The position numbers and the translations under genes are program-made. The notes under the pieces were generated by a model that was not told the DNA's origin, ran no database searches, and saw only the letters and a program-made list of their open reading frames with translations. This document shows, in pieces, positions 54,453-63,200 of a stretch of 64,000 bases of DNA. Source of the DNA: an uncultured Methanolobus sp. (GTDB lineage Archaea; Halobacteriota; Methanosarcinia; Methanosarcinales; Methanosarcinaceae). Position 1 is the first letter of the stretch. Every line of letters begins with the position of its first letter. The stretch lies in contig NZ_OY763421.1 of NCBI RefSeq assembly GCF_963667555.1, forward strand, positions 3,055,562-3,119,561. Direction: 5' to 3'.

Positions 54453-56948
54453 ATGAATACGTTTATTTGCATAACTTCATTGAGGAAATTATTACTTTTT
54501 GTCGTCATTACAGGATTATTGACTTTGGGGGTCTCAGCAGCAGACAATTCTCCTGTGCTTTCAGTAATTGGTGACCGGTCAGTTAATGAGAACAGTCAGC
54601 TTACATTTACTCTTTCTGCAGCGGATCCTAATAATGATTCTCTTACGTTCTCAGCACCAAATATGCCATCAGGTGCAATTTTGAATAACTCAACTGGTGT
54701 TTTCAAATGGACACCAACTTATGAGCAGGCCGGCAGCTACCTTACAAAGTTTGTAGTATCTGATGGTTCCAACGTGGATTCCGAGTATATCACGATAACA
54801 GTGAACAGTGTCAATCGTGCACCTGTATTTTCCTCTCTCCCCCCTGTCACGGCAGATGAAAACAGTGAGTTTGAAATAAAGCTTTCTGCAACAGATAACG
54901 ACAGTGACCTTCTTGTATTCGGTAAAGACGTTTCTTACGGAACTATTGAGGGCAATGTTTTTACCTGGACTCCTGGATACGGCGATCAGGGAATTCACAC
55001 AATCGTGTTCAGTGTGAGCGATGGTCAGTTTACAGTGACGCAGAGTGTGGAGATTAATGTTACAAACGTCAACAGGGATCCTGTACTATACCTGATTAGC
55101 GAGACGGTTGTGGCATCAAATGATGATATTACAATTGAATTAAATGCTTTTGATCCCGATGGGGATTCTCTCACTTATTCAAACATTACTACATTGCCTG
55201 AAGGGTCAACCCTTGATGCTTCAACGGGTGTTTTTACCTGGATCAATCCAACGGAACTTGGCATGAAAGCATTGACTTTCAAAGTAGATGATGGCGAGGG
55301 GTCAGATACAAAAACAGCCAAAATAACAATAGTTTCAAGTGACCCTGATCTTCCTCCTGTAATCGACACACTTGAAACCCTTTATGTAGATGAGAATTCA
55401 ACTCTGACATTTGGATTGTCTGCAACAGATCCGGAAGGTGATTCTCTAGCATTTTCCTGGGAAACAGGCCAGCCGGCTAATTCATCTATGTCCTGGGTTA
55501 ATAGTACCTCGATACTTGTAAGCTGGACACCTACATACGGAGAAGCAGGTGATTACCATGCTGTATTCAGAGTGGCAGACAGCCATTCAAGTTATCGGGT
55601 AGTAGACATAGTAGTATCGGATGTCAATCTTGCTCCTGTAATGGATTCTGTAGCAGACACTACTGTTGCTGAGGATGATGTGCTATACATCGATCTCACA
55701 GGTTCAGATGCGGACAATGATGAACTTACCTTTTCCACAAACAGCAGTCTTGGATCAATAAGAGGTAACACTTTTATCTGTGATCCAGACTTCACTGATG
55801 CCGGGACTTATAATGTTTTATTTACAGTTTCAGATGGCAGTTTGAGTAACAGCACAGTTGCTACTATAACGGTTACAGATGTTAATATGCCTCCGAAACT
55901 TAATTCTGTGAGTGCGAAGGAAATCGATTACAATGACACTCTAGAATTCTATTTGTCTACAGAAGATGTAGATTCCGGTGACACTCTTACATATACATGC
56001 CTGGAAACCCCTTCTAATGCTGCATTGGACTCTTCTTCAGGATTATTTAGCTGGACACCCGATGAAGATCAAATGAGCACATACTCAGTAAGTTTCTATG
56101 TGACAGACGGTACATCAGAAGATTATGAAACCGTGTCCATTACAGTAACAGACCCCTCCTCTTCCAGCAGTGGAACAACTACTTCTTCAGGAAGTGGTGG
56201 TGGCGGCGGCGGTGGCTCCCAGAACACAGGGGAGAAGTATGAGAATATAGAATTCAAAGACTATGCCCTGAAATCTGTCCTGAAAGACAAGGAAACTATA
56301 TTCGAGTTCGATGAACCAGCTAACAATATAGTGTCCATTAGTTTTGTCTGCAAACTCAATGGCGGCCAGACCAAGGCAGTTGTTGAGATCCTGAAAGGAA
56401 CTTCTGCCCTTGTAAGTTCAGCACCTTCTGGTAATGTATACAAGAACCTAAACATCTGGGTAGGAGATTCAAAGTTCCCTTCAGAGGTTATTTCTGATGT
56501 GGTTATCAGGTTCAAGGTGGAAAAATCATGGGTATATTTCAATGGTATTGAACAGGATTCAATAGTACTTTCCCGTTACTCAAATGAAAAGTGGACGCTT
56601 CTTGACACTTCATTTGAAAGCGAAGATGGGGACTATCTATATTACACAGCCAAAACTCCCGGATTTTCACCATTTGCAATTCTTGTTCCGACTATCACAG
56701 AAACAATTCTGAGCGAGAACAGTTCTGCTGCAAACCAATCAGTTATGTCAATGGGTGATGAAATAGTCCCAGTTGGAGCAGAGTTACCTCAGGATAAGAA
56801 AAGTAACAAAGGAATTCTGCTATTTCTGATTCTAGGTATGATCGCTGCTGTAGGAGTTGTAGGATATAGATACAGAGGCCACTATGAGCAATTGTACTTG
56901 CAGATTAGTAATCCAGATGGAAAAAGATACAGGCGCCTGAAGAAATGA
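54453..56948 (+). CDS. Surface protein 2: six Ig/cadherin-like repeats, PGF-pre-PGF-like domain, membrane anchor
   Basis: The protein has 831 residues from ATG 54453. A signal helix (about 13-30) ends at SAADNSPVL. Six repeats of about 90 residues follow, from PVLSVIGDRSVNENSQLTFT to NMPPKLNSVSAKEIDYNDTL. A Ser/Thr/Gly linker with seven Gly leads to the same C-terminal domain as protein 1 (EKYENIEFKDYALKSVLKDK ... PGFSPFAIL). A membrane helix and NPDGKRYRRLKK tail end it. It lacks the cohesin-like domain. The start is odd: GGAGGGG at 54384-54390 is too far from ATG 54453, while an in-frame ATC at 54396 lies five bases after it. Confidence 0.88.
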   Translation: MNTFICITSLRKLLLFVVITGLLTLGVSAADNSPVLSVIGDRSVNENSQLTFTLSAADPNNDSLTFSAPNMPSGAILNNSTGVFKWTPTYEQAGSYLTKFVVSDGSNVDSEYITITVNSVNRAPVFSSLPPVTADENSEFEIKLSATDNDSDLLVFGKDVSYGTIEGNVFTWTPGYGDQGIHTIVFSVSDGQFTVTQSVEINVTNVNRDPVLYLISETVVASNDDITIELNAFDPDGDSLTYSNITTLPEGSTLDASTGVFTWINPTELGMKALTFKVDDGEGSDTKTAKITIVSSDPDLPPVIDTLETLYVDENSTLTFGLSATDPEGDSLAFSWETGQPANSSMSWVNSTSILVSWTPTYGEAGDYHAVFRVADSHSSYRVVDIVVSDVNLAPVMDSVADTTVAEDDVLYIDLTGSDADNDELTFSTNSSLGSIRGNTFICDPDFTDAGTYNVLFTVSDGSLSNSTVATITVTDVNMPPKLNSVSAKEIDYNDTLEFYLSTEDVDSGDTLTYTCLETPSNAALDSSSGLFSWTPDEDQMSTYSVSFYVTDGTSEDYETVSITVTDPSSSSSGTTTSSGSGGGGGGGSQNTGEKYENIEFKDYALKSVLKDKETIFEFDEPANNIVSISFVCKLNGGQTKAVVEILKGTSALVSSAPSGNVYKNLNIWVGDSKFPSEVISDVVIRFKVEKSWVYFNGIEQDSIVLSRYSNEKWTLLDTSFESEDGDYLYYTAKTPGFSPFAILVPTITETILSENSSAANQSVMSMGDEIVPVGAELPQDKKSNKGILLFLILGMIAAVGVVGYRYRGHYEQLYLQISNPDGKRYRRLKK

Positions 56949-56978
56949 TGCTGTATCCGGCATCATTATTTATTTATT
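56947..56978 (+). terminator. Terminator of surface protein gene 2
   Basis: GATGC (56947-56951, overlapping the stop codon) and GCATC (56960-56964) form a short stem followed by ATTATTTATTTATTT. Confidence 0.5.
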
Positions 56979-57254
56979 TAGTTACTTACGCAATTATTTA
57001 TTAAATATCTTGTATTAATTATCCGGTCACCGGCTCAATCATTTTATATTCTTCTTGAAACCTTACACACTTATTATTTTGATTATGTTTTAGTATAATT
57101 ATTATATCGATGTAATTAAAAAAATTTATAATCTATAAGGGATTAGTTTTTAAATGGTGGGTGGTAGTGCTTTCTTCTATTAAGGTACACCAATTAAAAA
57201 CGTTCGACTAGAAGGCAGTTTCATCCTCCTTTAAGAATGCTTTGGGGGAAAAGC
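56979..57254 (+). promoter_or_regulatory. AT-rich upstream region of surface protein gene 3
   Basis: Several AT-rich promoter-like stretches lie between 57075 and 57140 (TATAATTATTATATCG, AAAAAAATTTATAATC). A ribosome-binding site GGGGG at 57244-57248 is followed by ATG 57255. No gene is seen. Confidence 0.4.
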
Positions 57255-60200
57255 ATGTTTCCTAAAGGAACGGAAAAATGTAAGAAAATAGGTTTTATTC
57301 TATTAAGTGTAGCTTTGTCTATATTGTTGTTGTCGGTATTTGCAAGTGCATATTCAAATGAAACAGTAATTGTAGGTTCAACTGTAGTCAATCCAGGTGT
57401 TTCATTTTCACTACCTGTATTTGTAGATAATATCACAAATATCAGATTCCTGTCTCTTGATATTCTATTTAATAGTTCATCTCTTGTGATAGATGATATC
57501 AATGGAAATAGTTCATCATCAGTATCAGATACTCAATTTTATCTTAACAATTCTACGGGTTTTGCCAATACGACATTTGTTTTTGATAATCTCTCAAGCG
57601 AAGATGAGATCCATGTTGCAAACCTGTTGTTCAGATCGCTGGTCAGCGGTTATTATGACATCGTACTCAGAAACGTTTCGTTTTCAAACGATACGACTTC
57701 ATTCCCGGCAGACTATGCTGTGAACGGCTCAGTGAGGGTTAACTATCCTCCTGTAATAGGCGAGATCGAGAATAAGACTGTGAATGTAGGTTCTAATCTG
57801 AATTTCACTCTGTCTGCAACCGACCAGGATGATACTAATCTGAGCTTTGGTATTGAGGGACTTCCAGCAGTTTACTCTCTTAATTCCAGTAATGGATCAT
57901 TTTCATGGACTCCAGTAGCAGATGATATTGGTAACCATAGTGCTAACTTTTCGGTTTTTGACGGATACGCATCAGACTTTACTTATGCGACCATATTTGT
58001 TAATGAGATAGAAGTTCCAGTCATTGACAATCCACCGGAACTTCAGCCTATTGGAAATAAGTCATTGAATGAAACAGAAGTTCTTTTCTTTGTAATTGAG
58101 GCAAATGACCCAGATTCCGATCCTATTACATTTTCTGCAGATGTTCTTCCCGGTAATTCCACATTGAATGTTACATCAGGTGAATTTTACTGGGTTACCG
58201 GTTATTCCGATGCCGGTGAATATATTGTAGAATTTATGGCTTCATCTACGGATAAAGACGATTTGGAAATGATCACGATCGTTGTTGCAAATAAAAACCG
58301 TGCTCCGGTTTTGGATTATATAGGCCCACGATCAGTTTTCGAGAACGATCTTCTTGAGATTCCCCTTTCTGCAGCCGATGATGATCCAGAGGATGTTCTT
58401 AAATATTCTTCAAACGCAAGCTTTGGCAACCTTTCAGAAAACATTTTCACCTGGACACCAGATTCAAATGATTCTGGTATCTATTCCATTGAGTTCAACG
58501 TCACAGACGGCACAGAGTTTGATTCTGAAATAGTGATCATCAATGTAAGTAATGTTAACAATGCTCCTGTTCTGGATGAAATAGGCGAGCAGTTTTTAAA
58601 CGAAACAGCAACATTAGAACTGATTCTTACAGCCAATGATGAAGATCCTGGTGACACTCTCAGCTACTACACCAATGCTACATTTGGTAACCTGACAGAT
58701 AATGTCTTTACCTGGACACCTGATTACAATGCTGCCGGAACTTACGTTGTGGAGTTCACTGTAAATGATAGCATTGATTCTGATTCGCAAACCGTGATAA
58801 TTAATGTTGGAGATACTAACCGTCCCCCCGTACTTTCTCTAATAGATGATTCTGAGATCAATGAGAATGAATCCCTTTCAATTACATTGTCGGCAAGCGA
58901 TCTTGACAACAATAGTCTGACCTATTCATCTAATGTTTCATTTGGAAATATATCAGGAAACATTTTCACCTGGCATACAGACTTTAATGATGCAGGTACT
59001 TATGTTGCAGAATTTACTGTAAGTGATGGTGCTGATTCAGATTCAAAAGTCGTTAATATCACAGTCAATAACGTCAATCGCGCTCCTGCTCTAAATGGCA
59101 TAGGATTGCAATCAGTTTTCGAGAACGATCTTCTTGAGATCACACTTTCAGCTACCGAGTTGGACTCAGGTGACACTTTAACCTATGGTTCCAATGCCAG
59201 CTTTGGTAACCTGGCAGACTATATTTTCACCTGGACCCCCGGATTTACCGATTCAGGTGTTTATAGTGTCGAATTCAATGTGAGTGACGGTTCACTGGTT
59301 GATTCTGAAATAGTGACTATCATTGTCAATAATGTCAACAATGAACCGGTTTTGTCAGAAATTGGTGAGCAATTCGTCAGTGAAAATGACACTTTAACAA
59401 TCTCTCTTTATGCAACTGATGCCGATATAGATGCCAATCTGACTTATTCAACCAATGCTACGTTTGGCATTCTATTATCCAATACGTTCACATGGACTCC
59501 TGATTATGATTCTGCCGGAATCCATGCGGTTGAATTCGCAGTAAGCGACGGTATTGATTCAGATTCAGAAACCGTGACTATCAATGTTGCAAACGTTAAC
59601 CGTCCTCCAGTTCTGTCCTCAATTGCCGATGTAGTGACAGATGAAAATAATCTGGTATCAATTACGTTGCCGGGCTCAGATCCGGATGGCAATGATCTGA
59701 CATATTCAAGCAATGTTTCATTTGGAGACATTTCAGGCAATGTTTTCACCTGGACTCCTGACTATGATTCTGCCGGTGTTTATACAATTGAATTTTCCGT
59801 CAGCGATGAATCTAATTCCGATTCAGAAATTATTACTATAACTGTAAATAACGTCAATCGTGTTCCAATCCTCTCATCACCTGGTTCTTATACGGTGAAC
59901 GAGAACTCATCGCTTACCATAACTCTCAATGCAACAGATCTGGATTCAGAGGACACTCTTAGTTATTATACCAATGCCACATTTGGTAACCTGACAGATA
60001 ATATCTTCACCTGGACGCCCGATTACGAAAAAGCTGGTTTTTATGCGATAGAATTTACTGCAAGTGATGGGCTTGACTCTGATTCTGAAGTTGCAATAAT
60101 TACTGTGAATAACGTTAACCGTGCACCGGTTCTGATGTCTCCCGGATTTGATTCTGTTGCAGAGAATTCTTCACTTGTGATTACCCTTTCAGCGAACGAT

Positions 60201-63200
60201 CCTGATACTGAAGATTCTTTGGTATATAGTCACAATGCGACCTTTGGAATTCTGGAAGACAAAGTTTTCACCTGGACTCCTGATTATAATTCCTCAGGTA
60301 TTCATGCAATTGAGTTTACTGTAAGTGACGGTGACCTTTCAGATTCTGGAGTATCTATAATCACCGTAAATAACACAAATCGTGCACCGTTCATTCAAAC
60401 AATATCTGATGAATTAGTGAATGAAAACGAAGAACTGATCATCGTGATAAACGGTAGTGACCCTGACGGTGACACTCTAACTTATGATAAAAATGTAGCC
60501 TTTGGGATACTTAATAACAATGTTTTTACCTGGACTCCTGGCTATGATGACAGCGGAATCTATGATGTGAGCTTTACAGTATCAGATGGTAATCTTTCAT
60601 ATACGGAGAATCTCAAAATTGCCGTAGGTAATACCAATGTTCCACCTAATCTCTATCACATAGGCGGAAAAACCGTAGATGAAAACCAGTATCTTTCATT
60701 CAAAATAAATGCTACTGATGAAGATTCAGGCGACACACTGACTTATTCTGCATCAGGTCTTCCTTCTGGCGCATCATTCAATGATCAGACTCGTCAGTTC
60801 TCATGGACTCCTACATATAACCAATCCGGAACTCACAATGTAGTCTTTGAAGTGAATGATGGAATATTCAGCGACACCGAACTTGTGCAGATAGTTGTCA
60901 ATAATGTCAACATTGCTCCTGTTCTTTCATCGATAGGCAACAGGACGGTCAATGAGAATTCTGAACTTAGCTTCATTGTGACTGCCACTGATCATGACAG
61001 GGATAGCCTGGTATTTTTAATTTCAAATCCTTCCTATATAGGAAGTTTCAATCCAATTACTCATGAATTTAGCTGGGTGCCTGACTATGACAAATCTGGA
61101 ACCTACAATCTCACTATCGATGTAAGTGATGGTGACCTTTCTGATTCGGAAACAGTATATATTGAAGTTCTGAATATCAACAGAGCTCCTGAGCTGGATT
61201 ATATTGGTAACAAAGGGATCAGTGAAGCAGAGGAACTTACATTCACAATCACTGCCACAGACCCTGACTCAGATTCTCTTGTCTATTCAGCCACAGATGT
61301 TCCCGATGGTGCAGACTTCGATGAATCCACACATGTTTTTACCTGGACTCCTGGTTATGAAGATTCAGGAACTTATGATGTAACTTTCAGTGTAACTGAT
61401 GGCGACCTTTCCGACTCTGAAACTATTACTATAAGCGTTGGCTCTGTCAATCGACCACCTGAACTGATACCCATAGGTAATAAGAATGCTATTGAAGGTT
61501 CAGAACTCAGTTTCACAATAAACGCCACTGACCCTGATCTCAACGATCTGACATACTCTACATCTGTTCTCCCGGAGGGTGCGGTTTTTGATGAAAACAC
61601 TCTTACTTTTGTCTGGACTCCCGATTATGATCAGGCAGGCAGCCACTTCATAACATTTACTGTAAGTGACAGCGTCCTGATTGACTCTGAAACCATCTCT
61701 ATAGATGTTGCTAACACAAACCGTGCTCCAGAGCTATCAGAAATTGGAAATAAGAATATTCCAGAAGGTGAAGAACTCTCCTTCACTATTAGTGCAAATG
61801 ATCCGGACTCAGATTCAATTGTTTATTCAGCCACAGATGTTCCTGATGGAGCAGACTTCGATGAATCCACTCATGTTTTTACCTGGACTCCTGGTTATGA
61901 TGATTCTGGAACATATGATGTAACTTTCATTGTTAGTGATGGCGACCTTTCCGACTCTGAAACCATTACTATCAGTGTTGGCTCTGTTAACCGTCCTCCT
62001 GAACTTGCATCCATAGGTGACAAAACTGCTACTGAAGGTCTGGAAATCAGTTTCAGTATAAACGCCACTGATCCTGACGAGAATGATCTTACTTATTCCA
62101 CATCTGTTCTTCCCGATGGTGCTGACTTTGATGAATTCACACACGTTTTTACCTGGACTCCTGACTATGACCAGTCAGGCAGTTATTCCATTGCCTTCAT
62201 GGTAAGTGATGGTATTCTAAGTGATTCTGAAAGCATTACTTTAGATGTTGCTAACACAAACCGTCCTCCGGTAATGAGCTATATCGAAAATGCATCCGTG
62301 AATGAGAATTCAGAACTGGTCATTTCAGTCTCAGCAACAGACCCGGATAACGAGGCACTTTCCTATTCAGTCACAGGTAAACCAGAGGGGTCAGTTTTCA
62401 ATTCCCAGACACGTGAGCTGGTATGGACTCCTGATTATGATGCTTCAGGTGAGTACGAAGTGACTTTTACTGTAAGTGATGGTGACCTTTCCGATTCTCA
62501 GATAGTTACTATTACGGTGAATAATGTCAATCGTGCTCCGGTTCTGGATGAGATCGGTAATAAAAATGTAGATGAAAATGCAACACTATATTTCACAGTG
62601 AATGCAGAAGATCCTGATTCCAATCCGCTTACTTATTCAGCAACAGGAGTGCCAGGATCTGCTGATTTCGATCCGCTTACCAGGGAGTTCACATGGACCC
62701 CTGTTTATGGCGAATCAGGAACTTATGATGTGACATTTAATGTGAGCGATGGTGATCTTTCCGACTCTGAAACTATTACTATCAGTGTCGGTCTGGTAAA
62801 TCGTGCTCCTGAGCTTGGATCAATAGGAGATAAAACTATCAGTGAAGGTTCAGAACTGAATTTCACAATAAGTGCCAACGATCCTGATGGCAATGCTCTT
62901 GAATACACTACATCTACACTTCCGGATGGTGCATCTTTTGATGCTGTTTCCCATGTATTCACATGGACTCCTGATTATGAGCAGGAAGGAAGTTACTCTA
63001 TAGATTTCAGTGTAAGTGACGGCTCTCTGGCAGACTCTGAAACTATATCCATAGAAGTTCTGAATACTAATCGTGCTCCAGTGTTGTCAGAAATTGGCAA
63101 TATGGATGTTGCAGAAGGTGAAGAGATTTCATTCACTATCGATGCTAATGATCCTGATTCAGATACACTTAGCTACTCCGCTTCAGGTATACCTGATGAT

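Noticed and set aside
57221..57502. 93-residue minus-strand frame over the start of surface gene 3
   Set aside because: It is antisense to the signal peptide and cohesin-like domain, which are strongly supported.
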